A stretch of DNA of 64,000 bases from Cnuibacter physcomitrellae (GTDB lineage Bacteria; Actinomycetota; Actinomycetes; Actinomycetales; Microbacteriaceae), in the NCBI RefSeq assembly GCF_014640535.1, contig NZ_BMHD01000003.1:89116-153115 (forward strand), in the 5' to 3' direction. The notes beneath the pieces are model-generated. The model was not told where the DNA came from. It did no database searches and worked only from the letters and a program-made list of their open reading frames with translations. Each line of letters starts with the position of its first letter. Position 1 is the stretch's first letter. This document shows positions 25,835-34,841 of the stretch, piece by piece. The translations under genes and the position numbers were made by a program.

Positions 25835-25904
25835 TCGACTTCGCTCCTTTCGCGAGTACGTCGTCGTACCCTCGTCAGTCTGCCGTCGATGCTCACGCGC
25901 CCTC

Positions 25905-25921
25905 TGTCCCATTGTGAGTCA
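25905..25921. promoter_or_regulatory. Candidate 17-bp operator for the AcoR-like regulator
   Basis: TGTCCCA-TTG-TGAGTCA, an imperfect inverted repeat, lies in the 181-bp gap between the divergent lactonase (25834) and alcohol dehydrogenase (26016) genes. It shares the CTGTCCCAT half with the element at 33109. Confidence 0.45.
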
Positions 25922-26015
25922 GGGCGGCGGCTCGTCGCCTGCACGGCTGCTTACCATCGGCCATCGGCGCGGCCTGCCGGGCCTGCCGGGTTGAGTGTCA
26001 CGCAAAGGAGCGTCC

Positions 26016-27104
26016 GTGCAGGGAAGAGTCGCAGCGGTCATCGGACCCCATGAGTTCGCCGTCAAGGAGTACGAGGTGCCCGATCCGGCGCCAGGGGCTC
26101 TGGTGCTCGACGTGCGAAGGGCCAACGTCTGCGGATCCGACATCCACCAGTTCCATTACGACAGTCCGGCTCTTCGAGAGGCAGCACTCGGCCACGAGTT
26201 CGTCGGTCAGGTGGCTGCACTGGGTGAGGGTGTCACCCGAGACAACGCGGGCCAGCCGATCGCGGTCGGAGATCGCGTCGTCGCGGTGTACTACGTCACC
26301 TGTCGGCGCTGTGCGGCCTGCTTGCGCGGGGACTTCGGCATGTGCTCCAACTCGCTCCGTGAGTGGTCGAAGAACCCTGACGAGGCGCCTCACTTCCTGG
26401 GCGCGTTCGGGACCCACTACTACGTGAACGAGGACCAGTTCTTCTACAAGGTTCCCGACGAGCTCGAGGACTCCGTGGTCGCGGGCGCGAACTGCGGCCT
26501 GTCGCAGATGCTCTTCGCCCTGGACAAGACCCGCCTGACCGCGGGGTCCACTCTCGTGGTGCAGGGCGCAGGAGGTCTCGGACTCTATGCCGTCGCGGTC
26601 GCCAAGGAACGCGGCGCCCGAGTCCTCGTGATCGATGGCGTACCGGAACGCCTGGCTCTCGCCCGCGACTTCCACGCCGACGAGGTGATCGACATGGGCG
26701 AGTACACCTCGACCGACGCGCGAGCAGCACGGGTCGCAGAGCTCACCGGAGAGGCTGGAGCGGACATCGTCCTGGAGGTCACGGGGGTCGCCGCCGCGTT
26801 CTCCGAGTCCCTGGCCCTCGTCCGAACAGGGGGCGAGATCGTCTCCGTCGGGAACCTGAACGTCGGTGAAGGCTTCGAGATAGCTCTGTCTCCTGGCCTG
26901 CTCACTCGCAAGAACGTCCGCATCCAGGGAGTCCTCCGATACGACCCCTGGTACCTCCACAAGGCCCTCGACTTCCTCAGCCGAACGCGCCGGAGCTTCC
27001 CCTTCGAGGCGTTGACGAAGGAGGCGCACGCTTTCGATGACCTGGCAGGGGCGATCCGGGACGGCGAGTCCCGCAGCGTCGCCCGCGCCTCGATCGTGAT
27101 CTGA
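26016..27104 (+). CDS. Zinc-dependent alcohol dehydrogenase (MDR family)
   Basis: A 362-residue medium-chain dehydrogenase. Catalytic zinc ligands are in NVCGSD and GHEFVG; the structural zinc lobe is CRRCAACLRGDFGMC. The Rossmann loop GAGGLGLYAVAVAKERGARVLVID (seen as GAGGLGLYAVA) with an aspartate at the end of the second strand favours NAD. The GTG at 26016 has a perfect AAAGGAG at 5-bp spacing. It is first in the operon with an aldehyde dehydrogenase and an SDR, giving stepwise oxidation of an alcohol to an acid. The substrate is unknown. Confidence 0.92.
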   Translation: MQGRVAAVIGPHEFAVKEYEVPDPAPGALVLDVRRANVCGSDIHQFHYDSPALREAALGHEFVGQVAALGEGVTRDNAGQPIAVGDRVVAVYYVTCRRCAACLRGDFGMCSNSLREWSKNPDEAPHFLGAFGTHYYVNEDQFFYKVPDELEDSVVAGANCGLSQMLFALDKTRLTAGSTLVVQGAGGLGLYAVAVAKERGARVLVIDGVPERLALARDFHADEVIDMGEYTSTDARAARVAELTGEAGADIVLEVTGVAAAFSESLALVRTGGEIVSVGNLNVGEGFEIALSPGLLTRKNVRIQGVLRYDPWYLHKALDFLSRTRRSFPFEALTKEAHAFDDLAGAIRDGESRSVARASIVI

Positions 27105-27131
27105 CCGACAACCAGAGAGAGCAGACCGACA

Positions 27132-28592
27132 ATGACCGACTACTTGGACAGACTCTTCATCGACGGCGAATGGCAGCAGTCCAGCTCCGGTGAGACCTTC
27201 CCCGTCGTCAACCCCGCTGATGGCTCCGAGTTAATCCGGATCGCCGACGGCGACGCCGAGGACATGACCCGGGCGATCGATGGGGCGGAGGCAGCGCAAG
27301 CGGATTGGGCTGCGCGACCCGCTCTCGAGCGATCCCAGATCCTCCGTCGCGCCGCCGAGATCGCGCGCGCCGACATCGACCGGCTCGCCGCAGTCATGAC
27401 GGCCGAGCACGGGAAGCCGCTCGCGCAGTCCGTCGGTGAGCTCGACTACGGACTCGGATTCATCGAGTGGTTCGCAGAGGAGGCGCGCCGCGCGTACGGC
27501 ACGACCATCCCGTCCACCAGCCGAGACAAGAGGATCCTCGCGATCCCTCAGGCCGCCGGGGTCAGCGTGGCGATCACTCCCTGGAACTTCCCCTCGTTGC
27601 AGATCCTTCGCAAGCTGGGAGCCGCTCTGGCCGCGGGCTGTTCCATGGTCGTCAAGCCCGCGGCCTTGACCCCCCTCTCGGCGCTGGAGATCGGACGTTT
27701 CTTCTCCGAGGCGGGCCTGCCCGCCGGCGTCCTCCAGATCGTGCCCAGCTCGCGCGCCTCACGGGTGAGCCCGACGATCATGGCTGATGGTCGCGTTCGA
27801 GTCCTCTCGTTCACGGGATCCACCGAGGTAGGGAAGATCCTCATGCGTGAGGGGGCAACGACCATGAAGCGGCTCTCGCTCGAGCTCGGTGGGCATGCGC
27901 CCTTCATCGTCTTCGACGATGCCGACGTCGACCTCGCCCTCGACCAGCTGATCGCGGTCAAGATGCGGAACATGGGCCAGACCTGCGTGTCCGCCAACCG
28001 GGTGTTCGTCCAGCGTTCGATCGCCCCCGACTTCACGCGGCGCCTCGTCGAAAGGCTGTCGGCGATGCGGATCGGCTTCGGCTCTGAGGAGGGAGTCGAG
28101 GTCGGACCCCTCATCGAGGCATCGGCGGTCGAGAAGGTGGAGTCGCACGTCGCGGACGCGGTCGCGTCGGGAGCGACGGTGCTCACGGGGGGCAAACGGC
28201 CCGAAGCCGAAGAGCTCGGACGCGGGCACTTCTACGAGCCGACGGTGCTGGCAGGCGCGACCGACGACATGCTCATCGCCCGGGACGAGACGTTCGGACC
28301 CGTCGCACCGATCTTCGAGTTCGACACGGAGGAGGAGGTGGTCCGGCGCGCGAACAACTCGCCTTATGGCCTTGCTGCGTACTTCTTCACCCGCGACGTC
28401 AATCGAGTCGTGCGCGTGTCCGAAGCACTCGAGTACGGCACCGTCGGAGCCAACGACGGCACCATCTCCGCCGTCCAGGCGCCTTTCGGCGGCGTCAAGG
28501 AGAGCGGCATAGGACGTGAGGGCGGCCACTGGGGCGTTGAGGAGTACATGGACGTGAAGTACATCTCGCTCGCGGGTCTGTCGCGTCCGTGA
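27132..28592 (+). CDS. Aldehyde dehydrogenase (NAD(P)-dependent, succinate-semialdehyde dehydrogenase-like)
   Basis: A 486-residue member of the ALDH superfamily. Key stretches are ITPWNFPSLQILRKLGAALAAG (shown in part, ITPWNFPS), FTGSTEVGK, the general-base glutamate in LELGGHAP (about residue 252) and the catalytic cysteine in MGQTCVSANRVF (about 285). The length and C-terminal GGVKESGIGREGG match the GabD/succinate-semialdehyde subfamily. It follows the alcohol dehydrogenase by 27 bp and precedes an SDR, so it should oxidise the aldehyde made by its neighbour. Confidence 0.93.
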   Translation: MTDYLDRLFIDGEWQQSSSGETFPVVNPADGSELIRIADGDAEDMTRAIDGAEAAQADWAARPALERSQILRRAAEIARADIDRLAAVMTAEHGKPLAQSVGELDYGLGFIEWFAEEARRAYGTTIPSTSRDKRILAIPQAAGVSVAITPWNFPSLQILRKLGAALAAGCSMVVKPAALTPLSALEIGRFFSEAGLPAGVLQIVPSSRASRVSPTIMADGRVRVLSFTGSTEVGKILMREGATTMKRLSLELGGHAPFIVFDDADVDLALDQLIAVKMRNMGQTCVSANRVFVQRSIAPDFTRRLVERLSAMRIGFGSEEGVEVGPLIEASAVEKVESHVADAVASGATVLTGGKRPEAEELGRGHFYEPTVLAGATDDMLIARDETFGPVAPIFEFDTEEEVVRRANNSPYGLAAYFFTRDVNRVVRVSEALEYGTVGANDGTISAVQAPFGGVKESGIGREGGHWGVEEYMDVKYISLAGLSRP

Positions 28593-28615
28593 TCGCGAGT
28601 CAAGAAGGAGAAGAC

Positions 28616-29377
28616 ATGTCGCAGAAGTTGAAGGGCCGTAAGGCCGTGGTGACCGGCGCAGGCTCGGGCATGGGGCGCGCGATCGCGAAGCGGTTCGCCG
28701 AGGAGGGCGCGTCCGTCGCCGCACTCGACCTCGATCTCGCCGCAGCGGAGTCGACCGCGCAGAGCATCGTCGAGGCCGGGGGCACAGCGTTCTCCCTGCG
28801 GGTCGACGTCTCCGACGACGCTTCCGTGAGGGCAGCGATCGACGGCAGCGTCACGGCGTTGGGCGGCATCGACGTGCTCGCCAACATCGCGGGGATCCTC
28901 GACGGCTACGCTCCCGTCCTCGAGACCAGCGAGCAGCTGTGGGACCGCATCATCGGGGTCGACCTCAAGGGGCCCTTCCTGATGACCAGGGCAGTGCTCC
29001 CCACCATGCTCGAGAACGGCGGTGGGACCATCGTGAACATGGCCTCGATCGCAGGGTTCGTCGCCCGAGGCGGAGGTGCCGCCTACACCTCGGCCAAGCA
29101 CGGGGTCATCGGACTGACCAAGCAGACCGCGGCCGACTACGGCCTCCGTGGCATCAGGGTCAACGCGATCTGCCCGGGCGCCGTCGAGACCGCGATGACG
29201 AAGCAGATCCTCGACGAGGGAGAGGCTGCCGTGATCGAGTCGATCAACGCAGTCCCGGCGGGTCGTCACGCACAGCCGGAGGAGATCGCGAACCTCGCGC
29301 TCTTCCTCGCGAACGACGAGTCGTCGTTCGTGCACGGAGCAGCGTACGTCATCGACGGCGGCTGGACCATCGTCTGA
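28616..29377 (+). CDS. SDR family oxidoreductase
   Basis: A 253-residue classical SDR. It has TGAGSGMGRAIA (residues 13-24), a conserved Asp after the second strand (LDLDLA) indicating NAD preference, ANIAG, the catalytic serine in VNMASIAG and YTSAK. AAGGAG lies five bases before the ATG. It closes the alcohol dehydrogenase-aldehyde dehydrogenase operon and ends just before a strong hairpin. It may oxidise a secondary alcohol to the ketone that other enzymes here attack. Confidence 0.9.
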   Translation: MSQKLKGRKAVVTGAGSGMGRAIAKRFAEEGASVAALDLDLAAAESTAQSIVEAGGTAFSLRVDVSDDASVRAAIDGSVTALGGIDVLANIAGILDGYAPVLETSEQLWDRIIGVDLKGPFLMTRAVLPTMLENGGGTIVNMASIAGFVARGGGAAYTSAKHGVIGLTKQTAADYGLRGIRVNAICPGAVETAMTKQILDEGEAAVIESINAVPAGRHAQPEEIANLALFLANDESSFVHGAAYVIDGGWTIV

Positions 29378-29387
29378 CCTGACGACC

Positions 29388-29426
29388 ACGATGCCCCGGA
29401 CCGATCCTCTCGGCCCGGGGCATCGT
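29388..29426. terminator. Bidirectional intrinsic terminator
   Basis: A perfect 12-bp stem (ACGATGCCCCGG with CCGGGGCATCGT) and a 15-nt loop lie between the converging SDR (stop 29377) and acyl-CoA ligase (stop 29438) genes. Confidence 0.8.
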
Positions 29427-29437
29427 CGTGTGAGCAC

Positions 29438-31543
29438 TCAGGATGCGGCCGCTGCGCTCCTCACGACGACGCCATCGACCGCCACGGCTCCGCCGCGCCC
29501 GTCGACCGCCTCCAGCAGCATCAACGGGTTGACGTCCAGCTCTCGGATGCCGAGAGCGGGATCGAGCATCGCCTCGCCCAGCCGCACCGCCGCCTCTGCC
29601 CAGGCATCGACATCGACCGCCGGCGCTCCTCGAACGCCGCCCAGGACCGCGGCGATGCGCAGCTCGCCGATCGCCGCCTTCGCCTCCTCGAAGGAGAACG
29701 GGGGCAGGAGGAGTCGGACGTCGGGCATCGACTCCACGTAGATGCCGCCGGCGCCGACCATGACGACGGGGCCGAACACCGGGTCGTGCCGGGCGCCGAG
29801 CATCCCCTCATGCCTGCCCTTCACCATCTCCGCGATGATCACGCCATCTGTCGCCACCCCTTCTCCGTCGAGGATCGCGATCATCTCCTCCGTCGTCCTC
29901 ACCACGTCATCGCGGTCCACGTTCACGCGGACCAGACCCAGCTCGGACTTGTGCGTGATCGCCGACGAGCATCCCTTCACGACCAGCCGCTCGGACTCGA
30001 GCCGTTCGAGCGCCGCCGGGACCTCGTCGCTGCTGCCCACCAGCACCCGGCCCACCGTCGGCACTCCGATACGCTCGAGGAGGTCGAGGCTCTCGGCCTC
30101 GTTGAGCGTCACGGCGGGCCCGTCCGGATGGGCGCGACCCCCCGGGTCCACCCGCCGAGCCCGAGCCCGCTCGATGAGCGCGTGGTGACGGAGGTACTGA
30201 GCGAGGCCGCGGATCGCCTGGGCCTCATCGGGGAAGACCAGGATGCCGCGCTCCCTGAACACCCGCGCGATCGACGACTGCGGCACGACCATCACCACCG
30301 GGATGTCGGTGTCCGCCTCGAAGGCGGCGACGTCGCGGGCGAAGCGCTCGACGTCGTACCCCTTCCCGGCGACGGGGATGCCGACGACGCACGCGTCGAC
30401 CCCGCCGTCACGGCCGAGGATCGGAAGCACCTTTCCGAACAGGGAGCTGTCGGTGAGGAGCGCCGCCGTGACGTCGATGGGATTCTCCACCGAGGCGAAG
30501 GACGGCAGGGCGGCCGTCAGGTCCGCCCGCGTCTCAGCGCTCAGCACGGTGAGCGGGAGGCCCTCCTCACCCGCGGCGTCGGCGGCGAGGACGCAGATCG
30601 CGCCGGAGTTGCTCACGATCGCGATCTCGTCGCCTCGGGGCCGCTCGCGACGCAGGTACAGTGGTGCAGCAGCGACGAGGTCGCCGGTGCTGCGTGCCCG
30701 CCAGATGCCGTGCTTCTCCAGGAAGACGTCCACGACAGCCTCCTCCGTCGCGAGCGCCCCGGTGTGCGACGCGGCCGCCTTCTGGCCCGCTTCGCTCCGG
30801 CCGCCCTTCAGCGCGACCACGGGGACGTCCGCCTCGAGCGCGACCCTGGCGACCTCGGCGAGCGGCTCGAGGTCGGAGATGCCCTCGAGGTAGAGCAGCA
30901 GGAGCCGGACCTCCGGATCCTTCAGGACCTCCACGGCGAGCTCCGCAGCGGTGACATCGATGTCGTTCCCCGTGGCGTGAGCGTATCGGACACCGAGCCC
31001 CGCCTCGCGCAGCAGCCCGTAGGGCACTGAGCAGAGAGCTCCGCTCTGGCTGACGATAGCGATCGACCCGTCCTGCGGGGGCTGTTCGGTGAACAGCGTC
31101 GAGAAGCTCAGGATGGAGCCCGAGGCGAAGTCCGCGAGCCCCTGCGAGTTCGGCCCGACGATCCGCATCCCCGAGCGGGCGGCCGCGTCGAGCATCTCAC
31201 TCTGCCAGGCCAGTCCCTGCGCATCGCCGGTCTCGCCGAACCCCGATGCCATGATGACGCACCCCTTGACGCCGACCTCAGCGCACCGGACGACCTGGGC
31301 CACCGCAGAGGCTCCGGACACGGCGATGATCGCGACATCGGGCGCCTCGTCGAGCGAGTCGAGGTCGGGATAGGCCTGGATGCCCTGGATGCGGTCGCGG
31401 CTCGGGTTGATCGGATACAGGCGGCCGGTGAACCCTCTCTCGAGCATGTACTTGATGGGGCGGCCGCCGATCTTCTCGGGGTCGCTCGACGCACCGATCA
31501 CCGCGACCGAACGCGGCTCGTGGAAGAAGGAGAGGTCGCTCAC
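29438..31543 (-). CDS. Acyl-CoA synthetase (ADP/NDP-forming), fused alpha-beta
   Basis: A 701-residue member of the acetate-CoA ligase (ADP-forming)/Pat-like synthetase family. The N-terminal CoA-binding Rossmann domain starts SVAVIGASSDPEKIGG, the ligase-CoA domains carry AIVSQSGAL and the phosphohistidine-type block KGGRSEAGQKAAASHTGALA, and the C-terminal ATP-grasp domain has LVVKGCSSAITHKSELGLV and GARHDPVFGPVVMVGAGG. There is no GNAT domain, so it is an enzyme rather than a protein acetyltransferase. GTG 31543 has AGGAGG upstream and overlaps the stop of the DUF35 gene by four bases. It likely activates, or recovers ATP from, the organic acid or acyl-CoA of this operon. Confidence 0.88.
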   Translation of the reverse strand: MSDLSFFHEPRSVAVIGASSDPEKIGGRPIKYMLERGFTGRLYPINPSRDRIQGIQAYPDLDSLDEAPDVAIIAVSGASAVAQVVRCAEVGVKGCVIMASGFGETGDAQGLAWQSEMLDAAARSGMRIVGPNSQGLADFASGSILSFSTLFTEQPPQDGSIAIVSQSGALCSVPYGLLREAGLGVRYAHATGNDIDVTAAELAVEVLKDPEVRLLLLYLEGISDLEPLAEVARVALEADVPVVALKGGRSEAGQKAAASHTGALATEEAVVDVFLEKHGIWRARSTGDLVAAAPLYLRRERPRGDEIAIVSNSGAICVLAADAAGEEGLPLTVLSAETRADLTAALPSFASVENPIDVTAALLTDSSLFGKVLPILGRDGGVDACVVGIPVAGKGYDVERFARDVAAFEADTDIPVVMVVPQSSIARVFRERGILVFPDEAQAIRGLAQYLRHHALIERARARRVDPGGRAHPDGPAVTLNEAESLDLLERIGVPTVGRVLVGSSDEVPAALERLESERLVVKGCSSAITHKSELGLVRVNVDRDDVVRTTEEMIAILDGEGVATDGVIIAEMVKGRHEGMLGARHDPVFGPVVMVGAGGIYVESMPDVRLLLPPFSFEEAKAAIGELRIAAVLGGVRGAPAVDVDAWAEAAVRLGEAMLDPALGIRELDVNPLMLLEAVDGRGGAVAVDGVVVRSAAAAS

Positions 31544-31902
31544 GAGGCCACCTCCTGGCACTCGGGAAGCAGTCGCCCCGAATCCTCGTCGAAGACGAGC
31601 GACACCTGGACTCGACTCCCGATGGTCGCATCGGGTGGGCACCGGACCATCACCCTCGCGCCCTCGTCGAGATCGACCAGGGCTATGCCTATCGCCTCGC
31701 GAGCGGTCCCGTCTGCTCTGGCGGGACGGCGGTGCACGGTCGTCCGCGAGAACAGGGTCCCGGACCCCTTCACGTCGAAGGAGTCCGCGATCTCACCACA
31801 TCGAGGGCACCTCGCCCTGGGGAGGTACCAGGTGTGCCCCTGGGCACACCGCTGAGCCAGGAGCCGAGCCTCCCCCTCCGTCCAGTCCTTCACCATGGTC
31901 AT
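31540..31902 (-). CDS. DUF35 / OB-fold zinc-ribbon acyl-CoA-associated protein
   Basis: A 120-residue protein with a rubredoxin-like zinc ribbon (CAQGHTWYLPRARCPRCG, three to four cysteines at residues 19-36) and an OB-fold (SGTLFSRTTVHR, then GSRVQVSLVFDED). This DUF35 architecture partners thiolase-like enzymes: it binds the acyl-CoA and completes the active site in the Ltp2 aldolase, and holds the complex together in archaeal HMG-CoA synthase. The thiolase-like partner gene is immediately upstream, overlapping by one base, so a heteromeric complex is expected. Confidence 0.87.
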   Translation of the reverse strand: MTMVKDWTEGEARLLAQRCAQGHTWYLPRARCPRCGEIADSFDVKGSGTLFSRTTVHRRPARADGTAREAIGIALVDLDEGARVMVRCPPDATIGSRVQVSLVFDEDSGRLLPECQEVAS

Positions 31903-33044
31903 CAGCGACCACCTTTCATCGTCGAGCTGAGGACGGCCGTCACATGGGCCGAGAGCACGCCCCCGTCAGCGTGGAGGAGGCCGCGACGTGGGCGGGAGTC
32001 GAGCTGCCGTTGCTGGGCCTCGCCTCGCATCTGGACCACCATCTCCACGAGGTGGGCCATGCCGCCGGCGACCCCGGAGTGCCCATACGACAGCAGCCCG
32101 CCGTGGAGGTTCAGGGGGAATCGGCCCTCGGGACCGAAGAGACCCTCCGCGGCCCGCCGCCCTGCGGTACCCGGCTCGACGATCCCGATCTGCTCGAGCA
32201 GGATGGCGAGGGTGATCGTGAAGCTGTCGTAGATGCCGAGGATCTCGAGGCCGTCGATGGCGACGCCTGCCTCGCGGAGGGCAGCCTGCGCGCTGGATCG
32301 TGCTCCGACGTCGTGGAAGTCGGCTTCGCTCACATGCTGGTGCGGGTTCGACTGTCCGATCCCGGCCACGGTGACGGCGCGCGGATCGCCTCGGTCGATC
32401 GAGATCACCACCGCGGCGGCTCCGTCGGAGATCGGGCAGCAGTCGAGCAGCCCGAGCGGATCGGCGATCAGCGGCGCCGCGAGGACGTCGTCGACGGAGA
32501 TCGGCTTCCTGAACTGCGCACCGGGGTGAGTGACGGCGTGCGCGCGCATCTGCACGGCCAGAGGGGCGAGATCGGCCCTGCCCAGACCGTATCGGTCGAG
32601 GTACTCCGCCGCCAGCAGTGCGTAATAGGCGGGGATGTTCGCACCCAGCAGCACCTCGTGCGTCGCGTGCCCGACCTGGGCGAGCGTGGCGATCGCCGTG
32701 TCCCGCGTCTGACCGCTGGCACGGTTCTCACCTCCCACGACGAGGACGTTCTCGGCCTCGCCGTTCCTCACGAGTCGCACGGCTTCAGCCACCATCGCCA
32801 GGCCCGTCGCCCCACCAACGCTCATGCCGAACGCCCGCTCAGGCCGGGCACCGAGGTACTCGGCGAGCACGTTCGCGGGCATGATGTGGTTCAGGGTCGT
32901 GGCGTACCCGACGATCACGGTGTCGACGTCCCCCGAGCTGAGACCCGAGTCATCGAGAGCGCCGTACGCCGCACGCGCCTGCAGCTCCAGCGCGGTCGAA
33001 CCGGAGTCGCGGCCGAACTCCGTGAGGCCGACTCCCGTGATCAT
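31902..33044 (-). CDS. Thiolase-like lipid-transfer/aldolase protein (Ltp2-like)
   Basis: A 380-residue thiolase-fold protein. It starts MITGVGLTEFGRDSGSTALE, the usual N-terminus of the SCP-x/Ltp group; the frame could be extended to 33116. Where true thiolases have the nucleophilic cysteine this protein has SVGGATGLAM, with no cysteine, whereas the C-terminal GGLLSYGHSGVAGG loop retains a histidine. Such proteins with a DUF35 partner are retro-aldolases that cleave beta-hydroxy acyl-CoAs, as Ltp2 does in steroid side-chain loss. With the DUF35 and ADP-forming ligase genes it forms a leftward acyl-CoA operon divergent from the monooxygenase operon. Confidence 0.8.
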   Translation of the reverse strand: MITGVGLTEFGRDSGSTALELQARAAYGALDDSGLSSGDVDTVIVGYATTLNHIMPANVLAEYLGARPERAFGMSVGGATGLAMVAEAVRLVRNGEAENVLVVGGENRASGQTRDTAIATLAQVGHATHEVLLGANIPAYYALLAAEYLDRYGLGRADLAPLAVQMRAHAVTHPGAQFRKPISVDDVLAAPLIADPLGLLDCCPISDGAAAVVISIDRGDPRAVTVAGIGQSNPHQHVSEADFHDVGARSSAQAALREAGVAIDGLEILGIYDSFTITLAILLEQIGIVEPGTAGRRAAEGLFGPEGRFPLNLHGGLLSYGHSGVAGGMAHLVEMVVQMRGEAQQRQLDSRPRRGLLHADGGVLSAHVTAVLSSTMKGGR

Positions 33045-33108
33045 GGCGTCGTCGCCGTCTCTCTCGTGGTGCACGGCCTCAGTCTCTCCGAAAGCCCTCA
33101 TCCACGGC

Positions 33109-33125
33109 TGTCCCATCTTGCGACG
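33109..33125. promoter_or_regulatory. Candidate 17-bp operator for the AcoR-like regulator
   Basis: TGTCCCA-TCT-TGCGACG, an imperfect inverted repeat sharing CTGTCCCAT with the element at 25905, lies between the divergent thiolase-like (33044) and Baeyer-Villiger monooxygenase (33198) genes. If the thiolase-like gene started at 33116 the element would overlap its first codons. Confidence 0.4.
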
Positions 33126-33197
33126 CCCCGGTCATGCGGATCGGGCGCCGGGCGATGATCGTGACCTAGTCAGTGTGGAAAGAAGGGTTATCCGACG

Positions 33198-34838
33198 ATG
33201 AGCAATGTCGCTGCACAGCCGGATGTCGTCGAAGTCGACGCCGTGGTCATCGGAGGCGGGTTCGCCGGCCTCTACTCAGTACACGTCCTCAGCAACAAGC
33301 TGGGGCTCGACGTGCAGGCGTTCGACAACGCGGGCGACGTGGGCGGAACGTGGTATTGGAACCGATATCCGGGCGCTCGCTCCGACACCGAGGTGAACGC
33401 GTACTGCTACTTCTTCGACGAGAAGCTCTACAGGGAGTGGAAGTGGTCGGAGCGCTACCCGCGGCAGACCGAGATCCTCTCCTACCTCAACCACGTCGCC
33501 GACCGGTACGACCTCCGGAAGAACTATCAGTTCTCCACCCAGGTCGAGAGCGTCGTCTTCGACGAGGAGTCATCGCGCTGGACCGTGACGACGGACAAGG
33601 GGCAGCGGTTCTCCGCTCGCTTCCTCATCGAGGCGGTCGGCCTCCTCTCCGCCACCAACGTACCCGAGTTCCCGGGGCAGGAGCGGTTCAAGGGCGAGAT
33701 GTACCACACGGCACGCTGGCCGCACGAACAGGTCGACCTCGCCGGCAAGCGCGTCGGAGTCATCGGAACCGGATCCAGCGGCATCCAGGTGATCTCCGAG
33801 CTCGCCCCCATCGCCGAGCATCTGACGGTCTTCCAGCGCACCCCCCAGTGGGTGGTCCCCTCTCGGCACCGTCCGATCGACCCCGATCTGCTCGATCGCA
33901 TCCACGGGGACTACGCGGGCTATCACCGCGAGGTGCTGTACTCCACGACCGCCTTCGGTTTCCCGGAGAGCGCCATCTCGGCGGAGAGCGTCGACGAGGC
34001 TGCGCGACACGACGCCTTCGAGAAGGTCTACGACGACGGGGGCGGCTTCCAGTACATGTTCAAGGCCTTCAACGACGTCGGAACGAGCCTCGTGGCGAAC
34101 AAGGCCGCCACCGACGTGATCGAGAAGAAGATCCGGGAGACGGTGAAGGATCCGGCAGTCGCGGAACTGCTCGTCCCGACCGAGCTGTACGCCAAGCGGC
34201 CGCTGTGCTGCGACAACTACTACGAGTCGTACAACTACCCGACCACCACCCTCGTCGACGTGAAGGCGAACCCGATCGTCGAGTTCACAGAGAAGGGGAT
34301 CAGGGCTGGCGACACCGAGTACGAGCTCGATGTCATCGTGCTCGCGACGGGCTTCGATGCAGTCTCGGGGAACCAGCTCCGCATCTTCCAGCAGGGCCGG
34401 CAGGGCCTCTCGCTGCAGGACAAGTGGCGCGACCGGCCCTACACCTACCTGGGCACGATGACCGCGGGCTTCCCGAACCTCTACATGGTCTACGGGCCGA
34501 TGGGCCCCTTCACGAACCAGCCGCCGGTGCACGAGGCTCAGGTCAACTGGATCGGCGACGCCATCCAGCACACGCTCGAGATCGGTGCGCGCACTCTCGA
34601 GCCCACCCAGAAGGCCGAGGACGACTGGATGGAGCTGTGCGACGAAGGGGCCGCCCAGACGCTGTTCCCCAGGGTCAACTCCTGGATCAACGGGGCCAAC
34701 ATCCCCGGCAAGCCCGTGGTGAACTACTTCTACATGGGCGGCAACGCCGCGTACATGGACTTCATGGATGCGGACAGGGCGTCGCGCTTCGGTGATCACT
34801 TCCTCACCGACGGGGAGCCCGCCAAGGTCGAGGCCTGA
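33198..34838 (+). CDS. Baeyer-Villiger flavin monooxygenase (cyclohexanone/acetone monooxygenase-like)
   Basis: A 546-residue type I Baeyer-Villiger monooxygenase. It has the FAD loop VIGGGFAGLYS (about 18-27), the family fingerprint FxGxxxHTxxWP as FKGEMYHTARWP (about 164), the NADPH loop IGTGSSGIQV (about 189) and a late ATGFDAVSG. Such enzymes insert oxygen next to a ketone carbonyl, giving an ester or lactone with NADPH and O2. AGAAGGG precedes the ATG. It leads a five-gene rightward operon with split transketolase, SDR and GldA-like genes. No esterase is adjacent, but the metallo-beta-lactamase-fold lactonase 7 kb away could open a lactone product. Confidence 0.92.
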   Translation: MSNVAAQPDVVEVDAVVIGGGFAGLYSVHVLSNKLGLDVQAFDNAGDVGGTWYWNRYPGARSDTEVNAYCYFFDEKLYREWKWSERYPRQTEILSYLNHVADRYDLRKNYQFSTQVESVVFDEESSRWTVTTDKGQRFSARFLIEAVGLLSATNVPEFPGQERFKGEMYHTARWPHEQVDLAGKRVGVIGTGSSGIQVISELAPIAEHLTVFQRTPQWVVPSRHRPIDPDLLDRIHGDYAGYHREVLYSTTAFGFPESAISAESVDEAARHDAFEKVYDDGGGFQYMFKAFNDVGTSLVANKAATDVIEKKIRETVKDPAVAELLVPTELYAKRPLCCDNYYESYNYPTTTLVDVKANPIVEFTEKGIRAGDTEYELDVIVLATGFDAVSGNQLRIFQQGRQGLSLQDKWRDRPYTYLGTMTAGFPNLYMVYGPMGPFTNQPPVHEAQVNWIGDAIQHTLEIGARTLEPTQKAEDDWMELCDEGAAQTLFPRVNSWINGANIPGKPVVNYFYMGGNAAYMDFMDADRASRFGDHFLTDGEPAKVEA

Positions 34839-34841
34839 GGC

